In this document: positions 35,581-43,976 of the stretch, one piece after another
Layout: the number at the start of each line of letters is the position of its first letter
Position numbering within the stretch: position 1 is the first letter of the stretch
NCBI RefSeq assembly: GCF_008017455.1
Contig: NZ_VRTY01000028.1
Span: 1-62,486, forward strand
Source of the DNA: Pontibacter qinzhouensis
Lineage (GTDB): Bacteria; Bacteroidota; Bacteroidia; Cytophagales; Hymenobacteraceae
Direction of reading: 5' to 3'
DNA: 62,486 nucleotides
The notes under the pieces: generated by a model
Told to the model about the DNA's origin: nothing
Database searches by the model: none
The model's input: only the letters and a program-made list of their open reading frames with translations
Translations under genes and position numbers: made by a program

Positions 35581-36382
35581 TTTCGCCCTTACGTTCTTCT
35601 TCTACACGATCTTCCTCTTCTGCACGTTCGTCCTCAACTTTTTTAGCATCACGCATCAGGCGGTTGGCAAAAATAAAGTCGTTCAGTTCTTTAATATCTG
35701 TGTCCATAATTTCAACGTTGTTGCCTTCCCATAGCTTTTTGCCTTTGTACAGGAACATAATCTTGTCACCGATCTCGATAACAGAGTTCATGTCGTGTGT
35801 CACAATAATGGTGGTAATGTTGTACTCTTCGGTTATTTCCTTAATCAGCTCATCTATGGTAATGGCAGTCTGGGGATCGAGGCCGGAATTTGGTTCATCG
35901 CAGAACAGGTAGGTACAGTTAGGGGCAATGGCACGCGCTATACCCACACGTTTTTTCATACCCCCGCTTATCTCAGAAGGCATTTTGTGGTTGGCATTTT
36001 CGAGCCCTACACGGCTCAGGCAGAAATTAACACGGTCCATACGTTCGCTTTTGCTCATGTTGGTGAGCATCTTCAACGGGAATTCCACATTCTCCTCTAC
36101 ATTCATAGAATCGAAGAGAGCAGAGCCCTGAAAGAGCATCCCGATTTTCCGCCTGATTTCCTGGCGAATATCGAGTTTGTTGTTGGTATAGTAGGTGCCG
36201 TCGAAGGTAACGCTGCCGATGTCTGGTTTTATCAGGCCTACAATACACTTAAGCAGCACGCTTTTGCCGGTTCCGCTGGCACCGAGGAGCAGGTTGGTTT
36301 TGCCGGTTTCAAACACCCCGCTCACACCATCCAGCACTTTTTTGCCACCAAACGACTTATGTATATTATGAATCTCAATCAT
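35573..36382 (-). CDS. MlaF-type lipid ABC transporter ATP-binding protein
   Basis: 269 residues. Walker A GASGTGKSVLLK (about 33-44), the signature EISGGMKKRVGIARA (about 138-152) and Walker B YLFCDEPNSGLDP (about 159-171) are intact, then the H-loop in VTHDM. The match is to the Mkl/MlaF group that drives phospholipid or sterol trafficking with MlaE permeases. The C-terminal tail (about 240-269) is highly charged with Glu, Arg and Lys repeats. It lies 18 bases after the MlaE-like gene and is surely cotranscribed. Confidence 0.92.
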   Translation of the reverse strand: MIEIHNIHKSFGGKKVLDGVSGVFETGKTNLLLGASGTGKSVLLKCIVGLIKPDIGSVTFDGTYYTNNKLDIRQEIRRKIGMLFQGSALFDSMNVEENVEFPLKMLTNMSKSERMDRVNFCLSRVGLENANHKMPSEISGGMKKRVGIARAIAPNCTYLFCDEPNSGLDPQTAITIDELIKEITEEYNITTIIVTHDMNSVIEIGDKIMFLYKGKKLWEGNNVEIMDTDIKELNDFIFANRLMRDAKKVEDERAEEEDRVEEERKGETR

Positions 36383-36400
36383 AGTTTTTCAGAAACAAAA

Positions 36401-37132
36401 TCATAGTAACAATTGGGCCAGCACAAAGTCTGCTACCAGCACCGCAATAACACTATTGGTTACCGCTTTCGTACTAGCCTCACCCACTTCCAGTGCGCCA
36501 CCATCCGTTTTGTAGCCCTGGTAAGATGAGATAGAGGAAATCAGGAAGGCAAACACAACCGATTTAATGAGCGCGAACAAAATGTTGTAAGGAACAAAAT
36601 CGCCCCGAATACCTGAAATATATTCTTGCGGCGTAATTTCACCTGAAAGCGCACCCGCTACAAAACCGCCGCCTATCGACAGGAACATGGCAAGGATCAC
36701 CAGCATCGGGAACACCATAACGGCTGCCATAATTTTAGGCAGCACCAGGTAAGAGGCAGAGTTTATGCCCATTACCTCCAGAGCGTCTACTTGTTCGGTT
36801 ATCTTCATGGTGCCCAGGCCGCCTGCTATGTTAGAGCCTACTTTACCTGCCAGTACAATAGAGGTAATGGTAGGGGCCAGCTCGAGCAGTGTCATTTCGC
36901 GCACCATAAACCCGATAGTTGAACGAGGGATCAGGGCATTCGTAAGGTTATAGGAGATCTGAACACAGGTAACAGCCCCAATAAAGGTCGACACAATAGC
37001 TACGATCAGGATAGAGTTGATCCCGATGAGAATGGCTTCGTCTATGGTTCTGTTAAAAATGATTTTTGGGGCCTCACCGCGAGCCAGGAGGCTTTGTATA
37101 AAGAGGAGGTACTTTCCGAAATTTGCTAACAT
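36401..37132 (-). CDS. MlaE-family ABC transporter permease
   Basis: 243 residues with five or six membrane segments. The family motif ELAPTITSIVLAGKVGSNIAG-type region lies near 86-106, followed by LGTMKITEQVDALEVMGINS (about 107-126). Together with the ATPase downstream it would move lipids between inner and outer membrane. The MCE-domain partner usually encoded third is not in the next 100 bases on this strand; transcription ends after the ATPase. So the substrate-binding part must be elsewhere. Confidence 0.93.
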   Translation of the reverse strand: MLANFGKYLLFIQSLLARGEAPKIIFNRTIDEAILIGINSILIVAIVSTFIGAVTCVQISYNLTNALIPRSTIGFMVREMTLLELAPTITSIVLAGKVGSNIAGGLGTMKITEQVDALEVMGINSASYLVLPKIMAAVMVFPMLVILAMFLSIGGGFVAGALSGEITPQEYISGIRGDFVPYNILFALIKSVVFAFLISSISSYQGYKTDGGALEVGEASTKAVTNSVIAVLVADFVLAQLLL

Positions 37133-37247
37133 ATAGAGCAGTAACGCTGGGTGTGGTGGATGTTACGACAGTTCAACTTAAAAATCATGTAATAATAGTT
37201 ATATTACGTCTAAAATTGTAAAACACATATAAAACTCATTTCTTATT

Positions 37248-37958
37248 ATGCAGCGATATATTCTGGTAACAGGCGGAACAAAAGGAATCGGGAGAGCCAT
37301 TATCGAACAGTTTGCCAAAGAAGGCTTTCATATCCTAACCTGTTCCCGAAACGAGAAAGACCTGCAAAAGTTGAAGCTGGAGATAGAACAAGCGTACACT
37401 TTTTCGAAGGTTTTTTACCAGGAAGCCGATTTAAGCGAAAAAAAATCATTGGACAGCTTTGTTGCCTTTGTCAAAGAATTTGATGTAAAAGTGGATGTGC
37501 TGGTGAACAACAGCGGCCTGTATATACCCGGCAAGATTTACGAAGAACCCGAAGAGGCCTTGCCCCACATGATCAGCACCAACCTGTACAGCGCCTATTA
37601 CATGACCAAAGCCTTAGTGCCGGATATGGTCCGTCGTCAGTCGGGTCATATCTTTAACATTTGCTCCACGGCCAGCATTACCCCTTATATTAACGGTGGT
37701 TCGTATTGCATCTCTAAATTTGCCCTATATGGCATGACCCAGGTGCTGCGCGAAGAAATGAAGGAACATAAAGTAAAAGTAACCGCTGTTATACCGGGTG
37801 CCACACTCACAGCGAGCTGGGAAGGTGTGGACCTGCCACCAGAGCGATTTGTTAAACCAGAAGACGTTGCCAGTGCCATTTACATGGCCTACAACCTATC
37901 AGAAAACAGCGTGATGGAAGAAATACTGATACGGCCCCAGTTAGGAGATATAAATTAA
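37248..37958 (+). CDS. Short-chain dehydrogenase/reductase
   Basis: 236 residues. TGGTKGIG cofactor loop (about 8-15), NNSG (about 88-91) and the catalytic set Ser in ICSTAS with Tyr and Lys in GGSYCISK (about 151-158) are all intact, so it should be an active NAD(P)-dependent oxidoreductase. The C-terminal substrate loop carries PGATLTASWEGV. It is divergent from the lipid transporter operon and a Rep-B copy begins 6 bases after its stop. Substrate unknown. Confidence 0.88.
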   Translation: MQRYILVTGGTKGIGRAIIEQFAKEGFHILTCSRNEKDLQKLKLEIEQAYTFSKVFYQEADLSEKKSLDSFVAFVKEFDVKVDVLVNNSGLYIPGKIYEEPEEALPHMISTNLYSAYYMTKALVPDMVRRQSGHIFNICSTASITPYINGGSYCISKFALYGMTQVLREEMKEHKVKVTAVIPGATLTASWEGVDLPPERFVKPEDVASAIYMAYNLSENSVMEEILIRPQLGDIN

Positions 37959-37964
37959 ACCACA

Positions 37965-38022
37965 ACCCTTGGATATTTTTTGCATTTTTTGCTTTGGAAG
38001 GGCAATTTCATTTAAATAATTA
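37965..38022 (+). repeat. Rep-B copy 12
   Basis: ACCCTTGGATA, a variable T-rich middle, CTTTGGAAGGGCAA, then TTTCATTTAAATAATT. It begins 6 bases after the SDR stop, the closest of all copies to a gene. Confidence 0.87.
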
Positions 38023-38112
38023 GGGTCTATACTTATCTGTTACCTATTATTTAAATTTCTAGAAAAAGCACCTGGCAACTCTTTTTTAAAATACCACAAA
38101 TCGAAAGAACCA

Positions 38113-38832
38113 ATGAAAAAAGTTATGCTTCTGGCAGTTAGCTTAGTAGCCTTCTCAACTGCTTTCGCACAAAAAACGGAGTTTTCATTGCAGGCCAATA
38201 CAGGGGTTTATCGCTTTTCGGGCTCATCAGCAGAGAGTTCCACAACTGTACAATACATTACACAGCAATCAGGCTGGAATTACACGCACAATCCTCACGG
38301 AAACAAGCTCACGCTGTCGCTGGGGGTGGCCGGGCAGGTGCAGCGGGTCACGCGTGGCAACGTTGTGTTGGGCTTGCAGGCTGGGGCTGAATTTCTTCAA
38401 AGCAAAGTAAATATTACAGGTGCTTATTCTTTCTGGCATATGGCCAATAGCAGCCTTACCTATGTAGCTGCCGACGGACGTTCCTTCTTTCAGCATAAGT
38501 TTATAAACGTACACCCATTTCTGGGCCGCCGGCTTTCGGTCGGGCCAATTGCCGTTGATGTTACTGCTGGCTCCGATATCGGTTTTTGCCTCCAAAGTAC
38601 CGACAATGCCAAACTGAAGGTCGCTAACGGTGAGGAACTGGCTTTTAAAGCAGAGCGGGACAAACCATCGGTAGACCTTAGGCCTCGTGTAGGAGTAACA
38701 GGGTATTTCAGGCACATAGGTGTAACTGCTAGCTATGCCCACGGTCTTACCAATTACCTGGGGTCTTACGACGGTGGTAATCCGGAAGCCTACGCTAGAG
38801 TTCTCCGTCTGGGGTTGCTTTATCGGTTATAG
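38113..38832 (+). CDS. Predicted outer-membrane beta-barrel protein
   Basis: 239 residues with a signal peptide (MKKVMLLAVSLVAFSTAFAQ, cleavage after AFA). The mature part is a series of amphipathic strands separated by Gly/Asn turns and ends with an aromatic terminal strand VLRLGLLYRL, typical of small 8-stranded barrels. Ligand or function is unknown. It is followed by a terminator and precedes the decay zone at 39 kb. Confidence 0.75.
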   Translation: MKKVMLLAVSLVAFSTAFAQKTEFSLQANTGVYRFSGSSAESSTTVQYITQQSGWNYTHNPHGNKLTLSLGVAGQVQRVTRGNVVLGLQAGAEFLQSKVNITGAYSFWHMANSSLTYVAADGRSFFQHKFINVHPFLGRRLSVGPIAVDVTAGSDIGFCLQSTDNAKLKVANGEELAFKAERDKPSVDLRPRVGVTGYFRHIGVTASYAHGLTNYLGSYDGGNPEAYARVLRLGLLYRL

Positions 38833-38860
38833 TTTATCCTCATTCACCTGCTTAAGTAAA

Positions 38861-38894
38861 GCATCACCAACAGCCCTGTTCGTGATGCTTTTTT
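38861..38894 (+). terminator. Terminator of the barrel gene
   Basis: GCATCAC/GTGATGC, 14-base loop, then six T. It starts 28 bases after the stop. Confidence 0.85.
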
Positions 38895-38998
38895 GCTTCC
38901 TGGATCTTCCACAGCTACTCCCTCCGTCTCTGTCCATCCTAACATTTTAAGTTCGTTTTTAAAAGAACTAACTGGCTGCTTTAAAACTTTTTCAATTT

Positions 38999-39357
38999 AT
39001 CGGGTATTACCTGGATGAGACCTCGAACAACATGCGGGATGCCTTGAGCTGAGCACAGGCTGTTTTCCCGGAAGATGTGGAAGACCCCATTATTTACCGC
39101 TTCAATGCCAGCAGCATACCGGTTGTCATGCTCGCTGCCACAGCCACCGCGGAGATATAACCGTGGGCAGGCAGCAATACAATGTCCGTATAGATGCTGA
39201 ATTTAAGTCTGTGGAGGAGATAAAGCAGATCGTGATCCGTAACACGCGGCAAGGAGGCCTAACTTTCTCTACCCTCATTACCCTTGTGTTTGTACCGGTT
39301 ATGTACGCCATCTTCCATCTCAAGCGCAAGCATAAGGTAAGCCTACTTTCTGGTTAA
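38999..39357 (+). pseudogene. Remnant of an RND (AcrB/CusA-type) efflux permease
   Basis: Short stretches of an RND pump survive in order. First YYLDETSNNMRDALS, a TGA (39050-39052), then AQAVFPEDVEDPIIYRFNAS and SSIPVVMLAATATAEI, followed by TAA. After a frame change come YNVRIDAEFKSVEEIKQ and IVIRN from the periplasmic porter part. These are fused to LTFSTLITLVFVPVMYAIFH, the last helix of the pump. So most of the protein, roughly 800 residues, has been deleted, and two stops and a frameshift interrupt the rest. A downstream PII-like gene fits an old metal or drug efflux locus. Confidence 0.85.
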
Positions 39358-39491
39358 TATCAGGCCAGTACTCTTAATAAACGTGAAATGAAGAAGATAA
39401 ATGATGTGATTTCTGAGGCTGAGCCAGGTTGTAGAAAAAATTCATCTATCAGACTTATGTGTCTGATTATAAAATAGGTAAAGCAGGAAAT

Positions 39492-39534
39492 GGCTGTAAT
39501 TTGTTTCTACACTTAACAGAAACAAATTACAGCC
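39492..39534. other. 43-base stem-loop with perfect 16-bp arms
   Basis: GGCTGTAATTTGTTTC (39492-39507) is exactly complementary to 39519-39534, with an 11-base loop. No T-run follows. It lies between the RND remnant and the PII-like gene, about 100 bases before the latter. Confidence 0.8.
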
Positions 39535-39632
39535 AGATGATGGGTCATACTACTCAAAGATACAATGTGGTGGCCTCGAAGTGGAAGAAAACATGCTTCT
39601 GGAATATCATTAAAAAATGACAGGATACTAAA

Positions 39633-39929
39633 ATGAATGGAATAATGATTATCTTCAAACAGGCTTTGTCGGAAGACATAGTGGAGCTGCTTGATGAGCT
39701 GGAGATACGCGGATTTACAAAATTTACCGATCTGCAGTACAGAGGCAATTTTCAGGGCGAACTACGTATGGGCACCCACACCTGGCCCGCCCTCAACAAT
39801 GCTATGCTTACGGTTACCAAAGAAGCAAAAGCCGCAGACTTAATCTCACGTTTACAGGGACTGGACCGGGCTTCGGAAGAGCAGGGCCTAAAAGCCTTTC
39901 GCTGGGAGGTAGAAACGGTGGTAGGTTAG
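39633..39929 (+). CDS. PII-like/DUF3240-type small protein beside an efflux remnant
   Basis: 98 residues, a ferredoxin-like unit: strand IIFKQALSEDIVELLDEL, helix, then GFTKFTDLQYRG and a later LTVTKEAKAADLISRLQG. The length and strand-helix order match small PII/CutA-fold proteins encoded next to RND heavy-metal pumps. Those are thought to sense metabolites or metals. With the pump gene destroyed just upstream, this gene may be a leftover of that locus. ATG at 39645 is a possible alternative start. Confidence 0.65.
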   Translation: MNGIMIIFKQALSEDIVELLDELEIRGFTKFTDLQYRGNFQGELRMGTHTWPALNNAMLTVTKEAKAADLISRLQGLDRASEEQGLKAFRWEVETVVG

Positions 39930-40272
39930 CAATTTTTTGCATTAGCCGCGCCATTAGCAGGACTATACTCTAGCATCGTTTTAGAGAACTGAAATAGTTT
40001 TCTCTGATTGAGGCAATGAAAAAACTTGTAGTAAGATATGTCCATGTGGTGTATTGCTTCCTGAATAGTTCTAAATTCTAATATTTAATATTTGAGATAT
40101 AGATGACGATTCAACTTATCGGAAATCAACAATTAATTTTTAACCTTTTATTAGGATAAAGATAAAATCTTGCATCTTGTATCTTATAACAGATGGTAGT
40201 ACAAGTTCGAATTCCGATAAGTTAGGTTGCAGGTTATAGTGTAGCTCATAGGTAACCGGAAAATTACCCTTT
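39930..40272. other. Gene-free interval with a 12-bp inverted repeat
   Basis: AACTTATCGGAA (40113-40124) is repeated inverted and perfect at 40212-40223. It encloses 87 bases that include CTTGCATCTTGTATC-type iterations like Rep-C. The arms have no relation to the IS5-like ends at 45.7 kb. It may be a small insertion relic; nothing else was seen. Confidence 0.5.
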
Positions 40273-40932
40273 ATGCAAGCAAAAACACGTGTTAAAATCT
40301 GCTGCATCAGCAGCACCCAGGAAGCCCGGGTAGCTATAGCCTGTGGTGCAGCTGCCCTCGGCCTGGTGGGCGAAATGCCAAGTGGCCCCGGCACCATCCA
40401 CGATCAGCTGATTCAGGAGATAACCCGCACTGTACCGCCACCTATTGCTACTTTTTTGCTAACAAGCCGCACAGATTCAGCTGCTATTATTGCCCATCAC
40501 CAACTGGTTCAAACCAATACCATTCAATTAGTAGATGCTATAGCCGCTGGTGCCTTCGCCCAAATTCGTGCGGCCTTGCCAGGGGTTAAACTGGTGCAGG
40601 TGGTGCATGTGCTGGATGAGCACTCGGTGGAGGAGGCCCAGCAAGCGGCTGAATATGCAGATGCCATATTACTGGATTAGGGTAACCCCAGGTTAAAAGA
40701 AAAAGAACTGGGGGGCACAGGACGGATACACGATTGGGTTATTAGCCGCAGAATACGCGAGAGCATTGGCAAACCTATTTTTTTGGCAGGCGGCCTCACA
40801 CCGGAAAATGTGCGGGAGGCGATTGAGGTGGTGCAGCCCTTTGGTGTAGATGTTTGCAGTGGTGTGAGAACAGGCGGGCAACTTGACCAATACAAGCTGG
40901 AGAAGTTTTTAAAAGCAGTCGACATGGTATAA
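40273..40932 (+). pseudogene. Phosphoribosylanthranilate-isomerase-like (TrpF) gene interrupted by one TAG
   Basis: The reading frame is open from 40273 to a TAG at 40678-40680, then open again in the same frame to the TAA at 40930. The first part holds RVKICCISSTQEARVAIACG and ends YADAILLD. The second resumes GNPRLKEKELGGTGRIHDW and holds FLAGGLTPENVREAI and GVDVCSGVRTG. Homologues read ILLDSGN here, so a Ser codon (TCG) became TAG by one base. All other TrpF blocks are intact (219 codons). No trp operon is nearby. It may be a fresh pseudogene, a read-through site or a base error. Confidence 0.85.
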
Positions 40933-40955
40933 CATCATACCAAAATCGCCTACAT

Positions 40956-41014
40956 ACCCTTGACCCAAAAAGCATCTTTTTTCTTCTGAAGGCCAAAAAC
41001 ATTAGAATAATCTG
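40956..41014 (+). repeat. Rep-B copy 13
   Basis: ACCCTTGACCC, a variable middle, CTTCTGAAGGCCA, then AAACATTAGAATAATCTG. It begins 24 bases after the stop of the TrpF-like frame, in the same orientation. Confidence 0.8.
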
Positions 41015-41088
41015 GATGTTTGCAGTTAAACCTTTTTTTCTCTTCTTTAAAAAATTTATCTGATTTTGAGTGACTTAAAAGCAATGAT

Positions 41089-41793
41089 ATGAAAGTAAAA
41101 GGTAAATTGGCAGTTGTAACCGGCGTGAGCCATGGTATTGGTTTGGCAACAGTGCAGGCGCTCCTGGAGAAGGGCGTAAAAGTAGCAGGTTGGGGTAGAA
41201 GCGCCCCTGATCTACAGCACGCTAATTTTCATTTTTTTGCATGTGATGTCCGGAAGCCGGAGGCGGTGCAGGAAGCCTTTGACCAGACACTTCATAAATT
41301 TAAACTGCCTGTTTCAATTCTGGTGAACAATGCTGGCCTCGGGCTGCAGGCTCCCCTCGAAGAGCAGCCATTGGAAGACTGGCATACGATGTTCGATACG
41401 AATGTGCATGGCCTTTTTTACTGCACGCGCCAGGTTTTACCGGGCATGAAAGAGCAGGAGGAGGGGCATATCATTAACATCTCATCTATTGCCGGTAAGA
41501 ATCCGGTGCCGGGTATGGTAGGCTATGCTGCTACCAAACATGCTGTTACAGGCATTTCGCATTCTCTTTTTATGGAGGTGAGGGAGTTCGGCATTAAAGT
41601 AACCTGTATATACCCTGGCTCCACCAGCACAAACTTTTTCGATAACATAGAGAATTCACCGGCAAGCCCGAACATGATGCGCCCCGAAGATATCGCCTCT
41701 ACCCTGGTGCATGTGCTGGAATCGGACCCCAATTACCACCACGTAGACATAGAAGTTCGGCCGCTAATGCCAAAAGGCAAGCAAAAGAAATAG
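41089..41793 (+). CDS. Short-chain dehydrogenase/reductase
   Basis: 234 residues. The cofactor loop is TGVSHGIG (about 11-18), with NNAG (about 81-84), Ser in IISSIAGK-type NISSIAG and the active pair in GYAATKHA (about 145-152). The set is complete, so it should be an active oxidoreductase. It ends in a basic tail KGKQKK. It is a different subgroup from the SDR at 37248 and the one at 24501, and its substrate is unknown. Confidence 0.87.
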   Translation: MKVKGKLAVVTGVSHGIGLATVQALLEKGVKVAGWGRSAPDLQHANFHFFACDVRKPEAVQEAFDQTLHKFKLPVSILVNNAGLGLQAPLEEQPLEDWHTMFDTNVHGLFYCTRQVLPGMKEQEEGHIINISSIAGKNPVPGMVGYAATKHAVTGISHSLFMEVREFGIKVTCIYPGSTSTNFFDNIENSPASPNMMRPEDIASTLVHVLESDPNYHHVDIEVRPLMPKGKQKK

Positions 41794-41966
41794 TAACAGA
41801 CCCGCCTGATTTTTGTAGTTTTGTTTTCAAGAAGTTCTCCGCATGGAAATGGAGACTTCGTTATAATCTGCGAAAGTGGATTAATCCGCTTTTCTTCTGG
41901 CACAGTTTTAGCCGGAAAAGAGCCTTTAAAGGTAAACTATCTGTATCATAATCAGGAAAGTATACA

Positions 41967-42884
41967 TTGTCTGTTGAAGTAAAAGGTCTAAGCAAAATTT
42001 TTGGCTCACAACGAGCCGTAGACGATATTTCGTTTACAGTAAAGCAGGGACAGATTCTGGGATTTCTGGGGCCGAATGGTGCCGGCAAGTCTACTACCAT
42101 GAAAATTGCTACCTGCTACCTTCCGCCAAGTGCCGGCACCGTACTGGTAAATGGCTACGATGTAGCAGCAGACACCATGGCGGTTCGGCGGCACGTGGGG
42201 TATCTGCCAGAGCACAACCCCCTTTACCTCGATATGTATGTGCACGAGTATCTTCGTTTTGTTGCCTCCATTTATGGGCTTAAAGGCAGCAAAGCCAAAA
42301 TGCGCGTGCAGGAGATGGTAGAGTTGTGCGGGCTTACGCTGGAGCAGGGCAAGAAAATCGGGACACTTTCTAAAGGTTACCGGCAGCGGGTAGGGCTGGC
42401 GCAGGCACTGGTGCACGACCCGCAGGTGCTCATTCTTGATGAGCCAACCACCGGCCTGGACCCTAACCAAATCGTTGAAATCCGTTCCCTCATAAAGCAG
42501 GTTGGCCAGAACAAAACCGTTATTTTCTCTACCCACATTATGCAGGAGGTTACAGCCATCTGCGACAGGGTCGTGATTATTAACCGGGGCAAACTGGTGG
42601 CCGATAGCGATGTGGCATCATTGCAGGCAGGCAGCCGAAACGAGAAAGTGACACTGGTGGAGTTTGAGCAGCCCATTGCTTCCGATTTACTTCAACACAT
42701 ACCCGGTGTGTTGCAGGTAAGCCCGGCGCAGCAACCCCATACCTACCGTGTCACCTCCCGCAAAGATGCCGATATCCGCTCTGCCGTTTTCAGAATTGCC
42801 TCTGAACAAAACTGGCCGCTTGTAGGGCTCCGGCAAGAAGAAAGCTCCCTGGAAAAAATCTTTCAGCAGTTAACGAAAAGCTAG
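41967..42884 (+). CDS. gldA: Gliding-motility ABC transporter ATP-binding subunit GldA
   Basis: 305 residues. The start is a TTG at 41967, giving MSVEVKGLSKIFGSQRAV, the standard GldA N-terminus; no ATG lies nearby in frame. Walker A GPNGAGKST (about 34-42), signature LSKGYRQRVGLAQA and Walker B LILDEPTTGLDP are intact, with an H-loop in STHIMQEV. GldA works with GldF and GldG in gliding motility of Bacteroidota. Here 363 bases of repeat-rich DNA separate it from gldF, unusual for one complex. Confidence 0.93.
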   Translation: MSVEVKGLSKIFGSQRAVDDISFTVKQGQILGFLGPNGAGKSTTMKIATCYLPPSAGTVLVNGYDVAADTMAVRRHVGYLPEHNPLYLDMYVHEYLRFVASIYGLKGSKAKMRVQEMVELCGLTLEQGKKIGTLSKGYRQRVGLAQALVHDPQVLILDEPTTGLDPNQIVEIRSLIKQVGQNKTVIFSTHIMQEVTAICDRVVIINRGKLVADSDVASLQAGSRNEKVTLVEFEQPIASDLLQHIPGVLQVSPAQQPHTYRVTSRKDADIRSAVFRIASEQNWPLVGLRQEESSLEKIFQQLTKS

Positions 42885-42922
42885 AAATTAGATTATAGAT
42901 GTTAGATTCTAGATGTTAGACT
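42885..42922. repeat. Rep-C arm directly after the gldA stop
   Basis: AAATTAGATTATAGATG and TTAGATTCTAGATGTTAGAC run from the base after the gldA stop. An inverted partner lies at 43214-43242, just before gldF. Confidence 0.75.
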
Positions 42923-43018
42923 GTTTTGGGATTTAACTTGTAAAAGAATCCATTTGTGTAAGCATGAAGTACCTTGTCAAATTTTAAATGCAGTACTTAT
43001 CCTATTAAGGTTGAATAT

Positions 43019-43164
43019 TAGTGCTCTTTCAAATTAAAAATTAGAAATTAAAAATTATGCTGGCGCGAGTGTTCTCGTTCTTGACGATTATTCCACGGCC
43101 TCTGGCCGCTTTGAAGCTCTTTTGTAGGTAGCATAACTCCATAAATTAAGTTAGAGGAGCACTA
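43019..43164 (+). repeat. Rep-A copy 5, best preserved ends
   Basis: It starts TAGTGCTC and ends GAGCACTA, perfectly inverted, with TA at both borders. Inside are the AAATTAG/AAATTAAAAATTATG stretch, GGCGCGAGTG, TTATTCCACGGCC and the hairpin CGGCC-TCT-GGCCG. Its 146 bases lie between the two Rep-C arms, between gldA and gldF. Confidence 0.85.
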
Positions 43165-43213
43165 GTGCAATAGGCTTCGGTAAGTCTTAATTTAAGCGAA
43201 ACAAAAAATCTGG

Positions 43214-43242
43214 TGTCTATAATCTAGCATCTAACATCTAAC
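43214..43242. repeat. Rep-C arm directly before the gldF start
   Basis: GTCTATAATCTAGCATC and AACATCTAAC, the inverted form of the 42885 arm, end 6 bases from the gldF ATG. Confidence 0.75.
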
Positions 43243-43247
43243 AAAAA

Positions 43248-43976
43248 ATGTTGGCGATACTTAAAAAAGAATTTAACGGCTTCCTGAACTCGCTCATTGC
43301 CTACATTGTGATGGCGGTGTTTCTGGTGGCGATCGGGATGTTTATGTGGGTGTTCCCGGATAGCAATGTGCTGGATTATGGTTATGCCGATATGCAGACG
43401 CTCTTTAACATGGCTCCCTGGCTGTTCCTGTTCCTGATACCGGCCATTACCATGCGTACTTTTGCCGAAGAAAAACGCGAAGGCACGATGGAGCTGCTGC
43501 TGACCAAACCCATTACAGACCTACAGCTTATTCTGGGGAAATATTTTGCCGCCCTTTTACTCTCTCTTTTGGCGCTGCTGCCCTCGCTGCTATACTATTA
43601 CTCAGTTTACGAACTTGGCAATCCTGTCGGCAACATCGATTCGGCAGCTGTGGTAGGGTCTTACCTGGGGCTGGTCTTTCTGGCGGGCGTTTTTACGGCT
43701 ATCGGAGTTTTTGCCTCTTCTGTTTCTGATAACCAGATCATCTCTTTTGTAATTGCCGTGTTCCTGTGCTACATTATTTATACCGGTTTCGATCTCATAG
43801 CTACCTTGCCGCTGTGGGGCACTGCCGGGTATGCCATCAGCCAGTTAGGTATCGCTTTTCATTACAGCAGCATCAGCAAAGGCCTCATCGACTCCAGAGA
43901 TGTTTTGTATTTTTTAAGCGTAATTACCCTGATGGTGTTAGGAACCAAACTTGTACTGAAAAGCAGAAAATGGTAA
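43248..43976 (+). CDS. gldF: Gliding-motility ABC transporter permease subunit GldF
   Basis: 242 residues with six membrane segments. The beginning MLAILKKEFNGFLNSLIAYIV and the conserved FAEEKREGTMELLLTKPIT (about 73-91) define GldF among ABC-2 permeases. Its last codons overlap the gldG start (ATGGTAA), so the two are translationally coupled. A Rep-C arm ends 6 bases before the ATG, leaving no usual leader. Confidence 0.93.
   Translation: MLAILKKEFNGFLNSLIAYIVMAVFLVAIGMFMWVFPDSNVLDYGYADMQTLFNMAPWLFLFLIPAITMRTFAEEKREGTMELLLTKPITDLQLILGKYFAALLLSLLALLPSLLYYYSVYELGNPVGNIDSAAVVGSYLGLVFLAGVFTAIGVFASSVSDNQIISFVIAVFLCYIIYTGFDLIATLPLWGTAGYAISQLGIAFHYSSISKGLIDSRDVLYFLSVITLMVLGTKLVLKSRKW

Noticed and set aside
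42885..43242. Possible CRISPR array
   Set aside because: The repeats are 7-9 bases, without uniform spacers, and the arms are inverted; no cas genes are present.
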